From assembly GCA_963831005.1 (NCBI GenBank), contig CAWHOW010000026.1, forward strand, positions 316,139-380,138: a stretch of DNA of 64,000 nt, read 5' to 3'. Origin of the DNA: CAWHOW01 sp963831005 (GTDB taxonomy: Bacteria; Bacteroidota; Bacteroidia; Bacteroidales; CG2-30-32-10). The translations under genes and the position numbers were made by a program. Positions 7,688-16,713 of the stretch are shown piece after piece; within the stretch, counting starts at the first letter, position 1; each line of letters opens with the position of its first letter. The notes under the pieces were generated by a model. It did not search any database. It was not told the origin of the DNA and saw nothing but the letters and a program-made list of their open reading frames with translations.

Positions 7688-9295
7688 TTACATTCTAAAT
7701 ACCCCATACTGTTGTTCGGGGAACTTTTTATTGAGCGAAGCAGCTATCCCCATTGCTATGATCTTCCTTGTATCTATCGGGTCAATAATACCATCATCCC
7801 ATAAACGTGAAGTGCTGAAATAAGCCGAACCTTCTGTTTCATAAGTTTTAAGAATGCTTGCCCTTAAGGCTTCTTCCTCTTCTTTGGGTAATATTTTTCC
7901 TTTTGCTGCAAGCTGTTCCTGCTTAACCTGTATCAATACTCCCGCAGCCTGCTCGCCACCCATGACAGATATTTTAGCATTCGGCCACATGAAAAGAAGT
8001 CGTGGATCGTAAGCTCTTCCTGCCATAGCATAATTACCCGCGCCAAAGGAACCACCGAATATCACTGTAAATTTTGGAACCGTAGCATTGGCAACAGCAT
8101 GAACCATTTTAGCCCCATCGCTTGCAATTCCACCACGTTCATATTCTTTACCTACAATAAATCCTGTTATATTCTGAAGGAACAGCAGTGGTATTTTTCT
8201 GCTGGTGCATAACTCAATGAAATGTGCTGCCTTTAATGCAGTTTCGGAAAACAGCACCCCATTGTTTGCAATAATTCCAACCGGGAATCCCATGATATTG
8301 GCAAAGCCGGTAACAATAGTCGGTGCATAGCGTGCTTTAAATTCATGAAACCTGCTGCCGTCAACTATGCGCATGATGATCTCGCGCGAATCAACAGGTT
8401 TTTTTAGATCAATAGGAGCAATGCCATAAAGTTCTTCCGGATCATAAGCAGGCTCTTCGATGGTGGAAAGTTCTATCACCTGTTTTTCTCTGACACGGAA
8501 AGTCTCAAATATATTGCGGCATATCTGTATGGCATGTGCATCGTTCTCGGCAAAGTGATCTGAAACGCCCGAAATAGCAGTATGCACATCAGCGCCACCA
8601 AGTTCTTCCGGTGTTACTACTTCGCCAGTAGCGGCTTTTACCAGCGGAGGTCCGCCAATAAAGATAGTGCCCTGGTTTTTTACAATGATAGTTTCGTCGC
8701 TCATCGCAGGGACATAAGCCCCGCCAGCTGTACACGAACCCATAACAATAGAAAGCTGCGGTATTCCCATGGCTGATAATCTTGCCTGATTATAGAAGAA
8801 CCGCCCGAAATGGTATTTGTCAGGGAATACATTAGCCTGTTCGGGAAGAAACACCCCGCCCGAATCAACCATGTAAACACAGGGTAGATTGTTTTCCATC
8901 GCCACTTCCTGCGCCCTTACATGTTTTTTGATAGACTCTTTAATATAGGTGCCGCCTTTGACAGTGGCATCGTTTGCCACGATAACCGTCTCTTTGCCAT
9001 GAATAACACCTATTCCTGTAATTATTCCCGCGCTGGGAAACTGGTCGTCATACTGGCCATAACTAGCCAGTGGCGATAATTCAAGGAAAGGCGTATTGTG
9101 GTCGAGCAAAAGGTCTATTCTTTCTCTGGCCAGCAGCTTGCCTCTTTCTTTATGTTTTTGTACTGAAGCAGGAGGGCCGCCTTTTTTCACTTCCATGAGG
9201 GTGTCTTTGTATTGGTTCAATACCTTAAGAAAAGCTTCCTTATTCTTTTTAAACTCCTCAGAATTTACATTGAGTTTTGTTTCTAATTTATACAA
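7688..9295 (-). CDS. Acyl-CoA carboxylase beta (carboxyltransferase) subunit, methylcrotonyl-CoA type
   Basis: A 535-residue carboxyltransferase with the two crotonase-like halves. The MCC-beta hallmarks are VDSGGVFLPEQANVFPD, GSCTAGGAYVPAMSDE and IFIGGPPLVKAATGE in the N half, and GGSFGAGNYAMAGRAYDP plus SVMGGEQAAGVL in the C half. It transfers CO2 from biotin on the alpha subunit to 3-methylcrotonyl-CoA. The length and the GGPPLVKAATGE motif favour MCC over propionyl-CoA carboxylase. It is the first gene of the minus-strand operon; a TAnnTTTG-type element lies about 60 bp upstream. Confidence 0.92.
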   Translation of the reverse strand: MYKLETKLNVNSEEFKKNKEAFLKVLNQYKDTLMEVKKGGPPASVQKHKERGKLLARERIDLLLDHNTPFLELSPLASYGQYDDQFPSAGIITGIGVIHGKETVIVANDATVKGGTYIKESIKKHVRAQEVAMENNLPCVYMVDSGGVFLPEQANVFPDKYHFGRFFYNQARLSAMGIPQLSIVMGSCTAGGAYVPAMSDETIIVKNQGTIFIGGPPLVKAATGEVVTPEELGGADVHTAISGVSDHFAENDAHAIQICRNIFETFRVREKQVIELSTIEEPAYDPEELYGIAPIDLKKPVDSREIIMRIVDGSRFHEFKARYAPTIVTGFANIMGFPVGIIANNGVLFSETALKAAHFIELCTSRKIPLLFLQNITGFIVGKEYERGGIASDGAKMVHAVANATVPKFTVIFGGSFGAGNYAMAGRAYDPRLLFMWPNAKISVMGGEQAAGVLIQVKQEQLAAKGKILPKEEEEALRASILKTYETEGSAYFSTSRLWDDGIIDPIDTRKIIAMGIAASLNKKFPEQQYGVFRM

Positions 9296-9351
9296 GCTGT
9301 GATGGTATTAGTTTGTAATTACTATAATTCGCATATAAAAGTACCTGATTG

Positions 9352-9359
9352 CAAATTTA
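9352..9359 (-). promoter_or_regulatory. -7 element upstream of the leucine-degradation operon
   Basis: Read on the minus strand the sequence is TAAATTTG followed by C, matching the Bacteroidota -7 consensus TAnnTTTG, 57 bp before the ATG at 9295. No TTTG is found at the expected distance, so the call rests on the -7 box only. Confidence 0.4.
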
Positions 9360-9705
9360 CAAAAAATAAAAGATAATTTTAGTCATTTAACACAAATGTC
9401 CACTAACTACTGCGCTTTTCACCTGTAATCAGTGTTATTTCTTGCACATGTGACTATTTTAATAACATATTATTAATGTTTTGCTAATTATATAAAAGAT
9501 ATATGTTAATAAACTTGACAAACGATAATTTATTCATTATATTTGTGTCAAACGTAATTAAAAACCAATTCTCTTCTATGTAACATCTTTACTTTTTAAC
9601 ACAAGTCGGAAATCAAACAAGTCCACTTTAAGCTGCTAAAGCAAGTGTAAGATGTTATTTTATTCAGCATATACAGCACATAAAGTAAAAAGCGAACTCC
9701 ACGTA
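9360..9705. other. Intergenic, AT-rich, no gene seen
   Basis: Between the divergent 7688-9295 and 9958-10413 genes. Stop codons are dense in all frames and no motif beyond the repeat at 9706 was recognised. Confidence 0.5.
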
Positions 9706-9787
9706 CGTCATTGCGAGGAGGAACGACGAAGCAATCTTATTCATATAAATAGATTGCTTCTCCGCCAGTTGGCGGATCGCAATGACG
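9706..9787. repeat. Palindromic REP-like element
   Basis: The ends are perfect inverted copies, CGTCATTGCGA and TCGCAATGACG. Inner arms GAAGCAATCT and AGATTGCTTC are also complementary, giving a long hairpin of 82 bp. The open frame running through it (translating to RHCEEERRSN) is a by-product of the repeat. Confidence 0.75.
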
Positions 9788-9943
9788 TTCCTATTATTAT
9801 CCTAAATAACCCAAAGACCAAATATCTTCCTTGTAGAATCCCTGCGAATGCTTTACCATGGAGGCAGGTTGAAAATCAACAATCGTTACTATATTTATAT
9901 AAATCATTCACTAAAACTAAAGAGATATTATTATGACTTAAAC

Positions 9944-9948
9944 GGAGG
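9944..9948 (+). promoter_or_regulatory. Strong Shine-Dalgarno site (GGAGG)
   Basis: GGAGG lies 9 nt before the ATG at 9958. Most genes in this window lack such a site, so it supports this start. Confidence 0.6.
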
Positions 9949-9957
9949 AAACACGCC

Positions 9958-10413
9958 ATGAAAAACGTAACATCTGTAATAGTGCCAAAGACAATACAGG
10001 ATTTTATACTGCATACATTCAATGAAAAAGCGATTCGCAATATTAAAAACGGTTGCAGCAGTTTTATTCCCGACCTTACAAAAGCCGTCAGTAAATACAT
10101 TTCCGATAATTCATGCAGGTTTTCACTGCTTGGCGCAATATATAAAAATGGTATTTCGGAAGATTGCATGAAACGATTTTTCAATTATAAAACACCACAT
10201 GGCGCTACAAAACACCTGCGCGATGCAATAGCATTTTATGCCACCGATGGCGAAAAGGATTGGAATGGGCTGATTGTAACTCATTTCCCTGGCTATTCAC
10301 ATTTGCTGGATCATGAGGAACAACCGGAAGACAAGCATCAGCAACATATTACGAATGATACACTTTATATTATGCTGAAGGAATTATTGAACCGCATACC
10401 CCCTCGAACCTAA
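9958..10413 (+). CDS. Hypothetical protein, 151 residues
   Basis: Not recognised. The sequence is soluble with no signal peptide or membrane segment. Features include FNEKAIRNIKNGCSSFIPDLTKAV, four cysteines and a His/Glu-rich tail (HEEQPEDKHQQH). Translation is supported by a strong GGAGG site. It stands alone between two repeat clusters and ends about 60 bp before an inverted repeat upstream of the next gene. Confidence 0.6.
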   Translation: MKNVTSVIVPKTIQDFILHTFNEKAIRNIKNGCSSFIPDLTKAVSKYISDNSCRFSLLGAIYKNGISEDCMKRFFNYKTPHGATKHLRDAIAFYATDGEKDWNGLIVTHFPGYSHLLDHEEQPEDKHQQHITNDTLYIMLKELLNRIPPRT

Positions 10414-10472
10414 GGCTGAGAATTATTTCCGTCCGGGAAATATTTTAAATATCTGTTTTTTTCAAAAGGTAG

Positions 10473-10498
10473 TTATGCGTAAAATAGGTTACGCATAA
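10473..10498. promoter_or_regulatory. Perfect 10-bp inverted repeat, possible operator
   Basis: TTATGCGTAA, 6-bp spacer, TTACGCATAA. It lies 58 bp before the ATG at 10557 and has no T-run, so an operator is more likely than a terminator. Confidence 0.4.
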
Positions 10499-10556
10499 AT
10501 GCCAATTTAATTTTGTATCAACATTTAATTATTCATAAACTTAAATTACTAAAAAA

Positions 10557-11357
10557 ATGAAAACTCTAAGAAAAATTGCAGCAAAAATTATTGCCATGAT
10601 TGCAATAATTAAAAATTTGCCAATGATCACAGTATTGCTGGCAACTAAGAAAACAACAACGCCAACGTTGATCAAAATGTGTAATTTACAGAAGACGGCT
10701 GGCGATCCGCTGGTGGTAGCGCCTCCTGTAAGTGATACAACCATCAAAAGTCAGGCGGCAACTTTAGAAACAATTAATAATGCATCGGAATCTACACCGC
10801 CAACGGCGACTAAATTGCAGGTAACTACGCAGAGAAATATTTGTATTAATTCGTACAACCAGAATGCTACCTACATACAGGGAATAGCGCGTAATGCAGC
10901 TATAAGTGGAGGTGATGTTTCTGTAGGGGAGCAGGTAGTTACCCGTTGCAATTATAAATATAAAAAGCCTAAATCCGCCACTAACAAAGTGTTCAAGGCT
11001 ACACCTTTGGGTGCAGGAGCCGTTGAAATAACTACCAAAGCAGTTGGTAAAGATGCTACTTATGTTCGTCAGTATGGAGTTACAACAGCTAAAGGAGTTC
11101 CTCCTACAGTATTTGCCGAATTACTTATCAGTACCAGGTCGGATATATATATTAATAATTTGAAGAGTGTTACTGTTTATGGGTTTCGCGAAGCTACAGT
11201 AGTACCCACCAGCCGTGCCACTACAAGCAGCCTGCCTACCTCATTAGTTAAAAAAGCTGCTACACCAACAATTACTACCAAAACACATAAGGTTACTTTT
11301 ACCGATGGTTCCGAACACTATAACTTTGGTGATTGGATTTATATAGTGGTTCAGTAA
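10557..11357 (+). CDS. Hypothetical protein with a fibronectin-III-like C-terminal part
   Basis: A 266-residue protein, rich in Thr, Ala and Lys. The N-terminus is basic and hydrophobic (MKTLRKIAAKIIAMIAI) but not a clean signal peptide. The middle part (NQNATYIQGIARNAAISGGD) and the last 130 residues, with a YVRQYGVTT ... ADLLIS-like ... IYINNLKSVTVYGFR pattern, resemble the Fn3-like C-terminus of small Bacteroidota proteins; this is inference from pattern only. A clear terminator follows at 11509-11545, after a palindromic repeat. Confidence 0.6.
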   Translation: MKTLRKIAAKIIAMIAIIKNLPMITVLLATKKTTTPTLIKMCNLQKTAGDPLVVAPPVSDTTIKSQAATLETINNASESTPPTATKLQVTTQRNICINSYNQNATYIQGIARNAAISGGDVSVGEQVVTRCNYKYKKPKSATNKVFKATPLGAGAVEITTKAVGKDATYVRQYGVTTAKGVPPTVFAELLISTRSDIYINNLKSVTVYGFREATVVPTSRATTSSLPTSLVKKAATPTITTKTHKVTFTDGSEHYNFGDWIYIVVQ

Positions 11358-11400
11358 AAAAGAATGAAGCCATGCAAGCCAGTAAGCATATAAGCTAAAG

Positions 11401-11507
11401 TCTTGCCTGTCTTCGAGACGTCCCGCGTCATCCTGAGGAGCCCTTCCTGCGTCAGGATAAACTCCGCGTCTCGAAGGAAAGCGGGACTCCTCAGACTGAC
11501 GGCAAGA
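11401..11507. repeat. Palindromic repeat, copy 1 of the CTTCGAGACG/CATCCTGAGGAG family
   Basis: The ends TCTTGCC and GGCAAGA are complementary. Inside are CTTCGAGACG with GCGTCTCGAAG and CATCCTGAGGAG with ACTCCTCAG. A shorter second copy lies at 13359-13422 and a degenerate one near 13128-13172. Confidence 0.7.
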
Positions 11508-11508
11508 C

Positions 11509-11550
11509 AAAGAGTACTTAGAGCTAAACCCTCTAAGTACTCTTTTTATT
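11509..11550 (+). terminator. Rho-independent terminator
   Basis: A 15-bp perfect stem (AAAGAGTACTTAGAG / CTCTAAGTACTCTTT) with a 7-nt loop, followed by TTATTTTAT. It probably ends the 10557-11357 transcript. Confidence 0.8.
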
Positions 11551-11711
11551 TTATAATCTTTTCGCTAACACTTCTAAACTAAAAAGCGAATTTAATAATC
11601 TATACCTCTAAGCTTGTAAAATAAACAGCAAAGCATCTAAGCTTTGCCGCAAGGCTTGTAATCTTTTCATCCAGTCTTATAATCTATAACGTAAGGAATG
11701 TAATTATTTCC

Positions 11712-12026
11712 GAAATGATTACAAGCATTTCCGCTATGCTACTAATTTATTCCGAAACAATTACAAGCATAGCGGAAACAATTACAAGCACAGCGGAAAC
11801 AATTACAGGCATAGCGGAAACAATTACAAGCACAGCGGAAACAATTACAAGCATAGCGGAAACAATTACAGGCATAGCGGAAACAATTACAAGCATAGCG
11901 GAAACAATTACAGGCATAGCGGAAACAATTACAGGCATAGCGGAAACAATTACAAGCATAGCGGAAATGCTTCCTTGCACATCGGAAACAATTACAAGCA
12001 TAGCGGAAATAATTACAAGCACAGCG
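11712..12026. repeat. 21-bp tandem array A (about 15 units)
   Basis: The period is exactly 21 bp. The unit is made of GAAACAATTACA followed by RGCAYAGCG. Thirteen good copies run from 11754 to 12026, with two degenerate copies before them. The left flank holds an inverted TTCCGCTATGC. Variation is mainly A/G and T/C in the GCAYAGC part. Both strands are open because 21 is a multiple of three; the plus frame would read as TITSIAE heptads. No start signal or codon pattern argues for a gene. Confidence 0.85.
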
Positions 12027-12082
12027 GATATTATTACTTTCCAGGCTCAAAATATGCTCGCGGCGGTTTTTTAAACCATGCA

Positions 12083-12149
12083 CAACTGACAAAAAGGCGT
12101 GCGCTGTGTTCGCCACAATTTTGGGAAAACCGCCAACTGACAAAAAGGC
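12083..12149. repeat. 16-bp direct repeat
   Basis: CAACTGACAAAAAGGC occurs at 12083-12098 and 12134-12149. Around them, GGCGGTTTT and AAAACCGCC are inverted. Confidence 0.6.
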
Positions 12150-12539
12150 TTGCGGTGGCCTCCAGAGAGGAATAATTAACCTTAAAACAGCTTTTCGACC
12201 AAATTATTTTCGATGAATTGTTTGCCTGAAAGTAAAAATATATATATTATTGCGGCATCGAATAATGGTTAAATGTTTTACGCTCGTCAGGAGACGAGCG
12301 CGAACGAGGGCCTGTGTGTTGGCGAAGGGGTAAAGAAAACTAATGTATTAAATAACTACAAGCTCCGCTGAAAACGACGTATCACTTGTCAGCCGACAGA
12401 TAGTTATGAGAATGCTATGTCAAATTTTTTCTTGTTGATTCCTGGTATGAATTTCGAATCGTTGATTTATTATTTCTGCTTTTATCCTTTCTTAATCCGA
12501 TATTAACCCTGTTTTAATTTCCCCTTCTAATGTTCCCGG
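12150..12539. other. Intergenic, no gene seen; GACGAGCG hairpin at 12281-12300
   Basis: No supported reading frame. A perfect 8-bp hairpin CGCTCGTC-AGGA-GACGAGCG lies at 12281-12300; a similar GCGCTCGTCTGGC word lies near 26451, suggesting a dispersed small repeat. Confidence 0.5.
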
Positions 12540-12547
12540 TACCTTTG
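12540..12547 (+). promoter_or_regulatory. -7 element TACCTTTG
   Basis: Matches TAnnTTTG. A TTTC lies 18 bp upstream in place of the -33 TTTG. The leader to the ATG at 12642 is about 90 nt and can fold (GGGC/GCCC and AGTGC/GCACT hairpins). Confidence 0.5.
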
Positions 12548-12641
12548 TAAACTATAAATAAAAAAGGGCAGGCCGAAAGCCCAACAAAGCAGGCAAACAA
12601 AGAAGTGCGGAGTCAGCACTATAATCTCTGACGACAATAAT

Positions 12642-12893
12642 ATGCCAACGTACATGGATATTCACAAACACATCCCCGGCTTGACGAAAAAGGCCATAGC
12701 CGATGCCCATGCTGCAGACCTTAAAATCGGTAAAAAATATGATGTAGAGTACTTAAAATACTGGTTCGATGAAAGCAGCGGCAAAGCATTCTGTCTTGTA
12801 AAAGCTCCCAATAAGGAAGCTGCTATTAAAGTTCATAAGGAAGCTCACGGACTTGTTGCCGATGAGCTAATAGAAGTAAAAGAAGGCACATAG
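12642..12893 (+). CDS. DUF4242 family (nickel-binding SCO4226-type) protein
   Basis: An 83-residue ferredoxin-like-fold protein. The family pattern is clear: MPTYMDIHKHIPGLT, then DAHAADLKIGKKYDV, then the core YWFDESSGKAFCLVKAP and EAAIKVHKEAHG. The Streptomyces SCO4226 homologue binds Ni(II) as a dimer; whether this one does is inference. It is monocistronic, with its own promoter-like box and a hairpin terminator 42 bp after the stop. Confidence 0.85.
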   Translation: MPTYMDIHKHIPGLTKKAIADAHAADLKIGKKYDVEYLKYWFDESSGKAFCLVKAPNKEAAIKVHKEAHGLVADELIEVKEGT

Positions 12894-12935
12894 GCAAACT
12901 ACTTTTTCTTATTTTCTTTTTTATCTGAAACATAT

Positions 12936-12973
12936 CCCCTGCAAAGTTTAAAACTTCGTCGGGGTTTTGTTTT
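12936..12973 (+). terminator. Terminator after the DUF4242 gene
   Basis: Hairpin with CCCC/GGGG and AAAGTT/AACTT arms, followed by TTTTGTTTT. The stem contains mismatches. Confidence 0.55.
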
Positions 12974-13127
12974 ATGCAGGGACCAGTATGTAAAAATGCT
13001 ACCAGGCACCAATTTCATAATAATGTTATAAAATAATTAAAATAACATTATAACCAAAGGCCATTGACTTAACCCGCTTCTTTTACCCCATCCCCTTTCT
13101 CAACAAAACTGTCACACAGAGGAGGTT

Positions 13128-13172
13128 TGTCATCCTGAGCTTGACGAAGGACACAAACCGTCTCGAAGTGCG
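13128..13172. repeat. Degenerate copy of the CATCCTGAG/GTCTCGAAG repeat
   Basis: Contains GTCATCCTGAGCTTGACGAA and CGTCTCGAAG words shared with 11401-11507 and 13359-13422. The open frame 13141-13476 runs through repeats and is not supported as a gene. Confidence 0.45.
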
Positions 13173-13217
13173 ACTAAAGTATGCCAAGCTTCTATTGCGT
13201 ATTTTTGACTCATCCCT

Positions 13218-13278
13218 AAATCCCTTCTCTATAAATAGAGAAGGGATTTTTATATCTCCCCTCTCTACAAGTAGAGAG
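13218..13278. repeat. Two adjacent hairpins
   Basis: A perfect 14-bp stem AAATCCCTTCTCTA / TAGAGAAGGGATTT (13218-13249) is followed by CTCTCTAC-AA-GTAGAGAG (13261-13278). No gene ends nearby, so these are dispersed repeat hairpins and not an obvious terminator. Confidence 0.6.
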
Positions 13279-13358
13279 AGCTTGTTCCGATTTATCGGTA
13301 GGCCGGGGGTGAGTCAGAAAAAGGATTTAAACATAAAATTCAATTATCGTATGCCATG

Positions 13359-13422
13359 CTTCGAGACGTCCCGCGTCATCCTGAGGAGCTATAGCGTCTC
13401 GAAGGAAAGCGGGACTCCTCAG
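13359..13422. repeat. Palindromic repeat, copy 2 of the CTTCGAGACG family
   Basis: Shares the CTTCGAGACGTCCCGCGTCA start, CCTGAGGAG, GCGTCTCGAAGGAAAGCGGG and ACTCCTCAG with the copy at 11401-11507, but with a shorter loop. Confidence 0.7.
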
Positions 13423-13566
13423 CACGACTGTTACATTAGGGGAAGGGCGCTGGCTTGTGCGGTGGAGAAGGGGTAATTAACTTATTTCGTTTACAACGCC
13501 ATCCGTATTTCTACCGTTTTATCGTTTTAGGGATTTTTATTGCTTACAAAACAGCCAAAATATACA

Positions 13567-13686
13567 ATGGTTTTGAGAATTTTGTTATACTTTTGTTTTT
13601 GCGCTTGGGGGCTGTCTGACGAAAAGCAGGTGAGTGGCAACAAAGAGAATGATGTTAACCGGCTACTGTCAGAAATGCATAAATAA
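13567..13686 (+). CDS. Possible 39-residue exported peptide or gene remnant
   Basis: ATG at 13567 opens a short frame with a hydrophobic N-terminus (MVLRILLYFCFCAWGLSDEK) then a polar tail ending SEMHK. It looks like a signal peptide followed by a truncated chain, and the foldback element at 13712 lies 26 bp after its stop. No homology is recognised, so it may be chance. Confidence 0.2.
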   Translation: MVLRILLYFCFCAWGLSDEKQVSGNKENDVNRLLSEMHK

Positions 13687-13711
13687 AGCTTTAGAGCTAT
13701 TATGATATATT

Positions 13712-13951
13712 AGTATTTAACTCATGTTACGCACAGATAATTTATTGCTGTCTTTAATTAAGATTCCTCACTCCGTTCGGAATGACATATTGGGTTGAAG
13801 GAAAAGGGGGGATAAGGAGGCGATTCGCTTAAGCGAATCGCCTCCTTATCCTCCACAACAAAATAAATAAATTGTCATTCCGAATGAAACGTAGTGAAAT
13901 GAGGAATCTAAATAATGGGAAAATACCCTTTTGCGTAACATCAGTATTTAA
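13712..13951. mobile_element. MITE-like foldback element with 9-bp target duplication
   Basis: AGTATTTAA at 13712-13720 and 13943-13951 are identical direct repeats that bound a 222-bp element. Just inside are terminal inverted repeats ATGTTACGC (13724-13732) and GCGTAACAT (13933-13941). A second nested pair is AGATTCCTCA ... GGAATGACA with its inverse. In the centre is a perfect 42-bp palindrome at 13810-13851. No coding capacity. Confidence 0.75.
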
Positions 13952-14082
13952 TTGAATTTCGTATTTTTGTTTAAATTTTGAAGATTTTGTCTAGAATATT
14001 GCCTTAATTATTTTTCTGTTTCCGGAAATTACGTTTGAAGAATTACAATTAATAATTTCATATTTTTTTATTCCACTCATAA

Positions 14083-16713
14083 ATGTTTCAATACTCTGCC
14101 GAGTCGATACAGGAGGTAATGAATTCAATTCATGATGCTTTGTTTATTCATGATGCGGAATCCGGGAAAATTGTATTTGTTAACAAGCGTGTGAGTGAGT
14201 TGTATAATTGCACAGATGAAGAAGCATTAAATATTTCAGTAGGAAAATTAAGCTTGGGCACACCACCATATAGCGATGAAGATGCAATGCGCTGGCTAAA
14301 AAAGGCAAAAAAAGAAGGGGAGCAGATTTTTGAATGGATAGCACGCAAAAAAACAGGTGAAACATTTTGGACTGAAGTAGTATTACGTTTTGCAAAAATT
14401 AATAAAGAATCTTTTGTTATTGCGATTGTCCGTGATATATCCAAAAGAAAAGAAACCGAGCTTGAAAAACAAAAAACTGTATCACAGCTTCAGGCTATAC
14501 TTGATGCCTGCACTGATGTGATTGCTATTGTGGATGCAGAAGGTATTTTTCATGGAGGGAACAAAGCATTTCTGGCAAGGTGGGGAAAAACATACGATCA
14601 GATTATCGGGCATTCAGCTATGGAAATCTTGCCGCTGCATATTTTTACCAGCAGGCTTCAAAAAATCAGAGATGTTATTAAATCAAAAAAAGGCACAACT
14701 TTCGTTGATAATTACAATGGGCACTGGTTTGAAAATACTATTTCACCAGTAATAGAGTCAGTAGAGAAAGAGGAAACTGTTGCGATGTATTCGAAGGATA
14801 TTACAGAATGGAAAAAATCAGATGATCTTATCCGGGAATCAGAAGCGTATTACAGAATAATTTTTGAAAATACAGGTACAGCTACGATTATTATAGAAGA
14901 TGATACAACAATTTCACTTGCTAATTCCAAATTTGAAGAACTTTCAGGATACACAAAACGGGAGATCGAAAATAAAAAAAGCTGGAAAGATTTTGTTGTA
15001 AAAGAAGACCTGGAAAGAATGATGGAACAGCATAAACAACGCAGGATTAACGAAGAGGCTGCATTAAAAACATACGAATTCAGGTTTATTGATAAAAGCG
15101 GAAAAGAAAAACATATTTTGGTTACTAATGATTTGATTACTAATACAAAGAAGAGTGTCGCATCATTGCTAGATATTACCGAAAGGAAAAATGCCGAAAA
15201 TGAATTACACGAGAGTGAAGAAAAATACCGTACCCTTATTGAATCAGCAACTGACAGTATCATAATCATAAAAGAAGGGCTGATACAATATGTGAATAAG
15301 GTACTTCTAAATTTATCAGGGTACACAGAACAGGAACTGATAGGACAGCCTTTTATTAATTATATCTCTCCTGATTACAAGGACAAAGTTTTGGAGTATT
15401 ATAGAAAAAGGATAGCAGGAGAAACGACTCCAATCGGTTATGAATTGACCGCTCTAAAAAAGAATGGCGAAGAAGTTCCCTATGAAGCTACTGCTTCTAT
15501 CTTGACATACATGGGTGAAAAAGCTGAACTTGTTTTTCTGCATGATATTACCGAAAGAAAAATAACTGCGGGGGAACTCCTCAAGAATAAGCAGGAACTT
15601 GATTCTATTTATAATACAGTTGGAGACGTAATTTTTCAGTTAGTAGTGGAAGATGAAAATAAATTTCGTTTTAATAGTGTAAACAAAACTTTTTCAACTG
15701 TTACCGGTATTGATGCTTCAATGGTAATAGGAAAAGCAGTTAATGAAATTATCCCTGAGCCCTCTCTTAGTATGGTGTTGCAGAATTACCAGAAGGCGAT
15801 TAAACAAAAAACCATAGTGAGGTGGGAGGAAACTTCGGAATACCCTACCGGAACATTGGTTGGAGTTGTGAGTGTAGCGCCGGTATTTGATGAAACAGGG
15901 AAATGCACACACCTTGTAGGTTCGGTGCATGATATTACAGAACGCAAAATAATTGAGAACAAAATCAAAAAACTCAATGAAGAACTTGAGGAAAGAGTTA
16001 ATCTGCGTACTATACAACTTGAAAATGCGAATAAAGAGCTGGAAGCTTTTGCATATTCTGTTTCACATGACCTGAGAGCCCCTTTGCGAGCAATAAGCGG
16101 TTTTTCTAAAATACTTACTGAAGATTATTCAGATAAAATTGAAGCCGAAGGACAACGAGTATGCAATGTCATTCAGAATGAAACTTCACGTATGGGGCAA
16201 CTGATTGATGATCTACTCGCATTTTCAAGGCTTAGCCGTACATCTATGCAAATTGCACCGACAGATATGAGACCATTGGTGCAACAAATCTTTGATGAAA
16301 TAAAAAAGCAATATGAAGATAAGCAGGTAAATTTTATTCTTGGAGATATTTTACCTTCTATGGTTGATATTAGCCTGATGCGTCAGGTATGGGTAAATTT
16401 ATTTTCTAACGCTTTTAAATTTTCATCAAAAAAAGGAATCATTGAAATTGAAATAGGCAGTTACAAGGAACAAAGTGAGATTATTTATTTCATAAAAGAT
16501 AAAGGCGCAGGTTTTGATATGAAATATGTAGATAAACTGTTTAGAGTATTTCAACGGCTGCATAACCTGAATGAATTCCAGGGAACAGGTGTGGGACTTG
16601 CCATTGTCCAGCGTATTATTCACAGGCATGGAGGACGTGTATGGGCAGAAGGCGAAATAAACAAAGGAGCAGCATTTTATTTTTCATTACCCTATAAAAA
16701 AGAGACATTATGA
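14083..16713 (+). CDS. Soluble multi-PAS sensor histidine kinase
   Basis: An 876-residue kinase without membrane segments. About five PAS/PAC units cover residues 1-625; several end in the D-I-[ST]-x-R-K linker (DISKRKETE, DITERKNAE, DITERKITA, DITERKIIE). A coiled coil (LNEELEERVNLRTIQLENAN) leads into the HisKA dimerisation domain with the phospho-acceptor His662 in SVSHDLRAPLRAISGFSKIL. A HATPase_c domain follows: NLFSNAFKFS (N box), DKGAGFD (G1) and GTGVGLAIV (G2). The architecture resembles phytochrome-like bacterial kinases. The ligand is unknown. It overlaps the receiver gene by 4 bp (ATGA). Confidence 0.92.
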   Translation: MFQYSAESIQEVMNSIHDALFIHDAESGKIVFVNKRVSELYNCTDEEALNISVGKLSLGTPPYSDEDAMRWLKKAKKEGEQIFEWIARKKTGETFWTEVVLRFAKINKESFVIAIVRDISKRKETELEKQKTVSQLQAILDACTDVIAIVDAEGIFHGGNKAFLARWGKTYDQIIGHSAMEILPLHIFTSRLQKIRDVIKSKKGTTFVDNYNGHWFENTISPVIESVEKEETVAMYSKDITEWKKSDDLIRESEAYYRIIFENTGTATIIIEDDTTISLANSKFEELSGYTKREIENKKSWKDFVVKEDLERMMEQHKQRRINEEAALKTYEFRFIDKSGKEKHILVTNDLITNTKKSVASLLDITERKNAENELHESEEKYRTLIESATDSIIIIKEGLIQYVNKVLLNLSGYTEQELIGQPFINYISPDYKDKVLEYYRKRIAGETTPIGYELTALKKNGEEVPYEATASILTYMGEKAELVFLHDITERKITAGELLKNKQELDSIYNTVGDVIFQLVVEDENKFRFNSVNKTFSTVTGIDASMVIGKAVNEIIPEPSLSMVLQNYQKAIKQKTIVRWEETSEYPTGTLVGVVSVAPVFDETGKCTHLVGSVHDITERKIIENKIKKLNEELEERVNLRTIQLENANKELEAFAYSVSHDLRAPLRAISGFSKILTEDYSDKIEAEGQRVCNVIQNETSRMGQLIDDLLAFSRLSRTSMQIAPTDMRPLVQQIFDEIKKQYEDKQVNFILGDILPSMVDISLMRQVWVNLFSNAFKFSSKKGIIEIEIGSYKEQSEIIYFIKDKGAGFDMKYVDKLFRVFQRLHNLNEFQGTGVGLAIVQRIIHRHGGRVWAEGEINKGAAFYFSLPYKKETL

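Noticed and set aside
9652..9936. 94-residue plus-strand frame
   Set aside because: It runs through the palindromic repeat at 9706-9787 and resembles the known spurious translation RHCEEERRSN of such repeats.
11715..12143. Open frames on both strands through array A (TITSIAE heptads or RYACNCF repeats)
   Set aside because: A 21-bp period keeps any frame open. No start signal, no flanking gene structure, and the unit is equally open on both strands.
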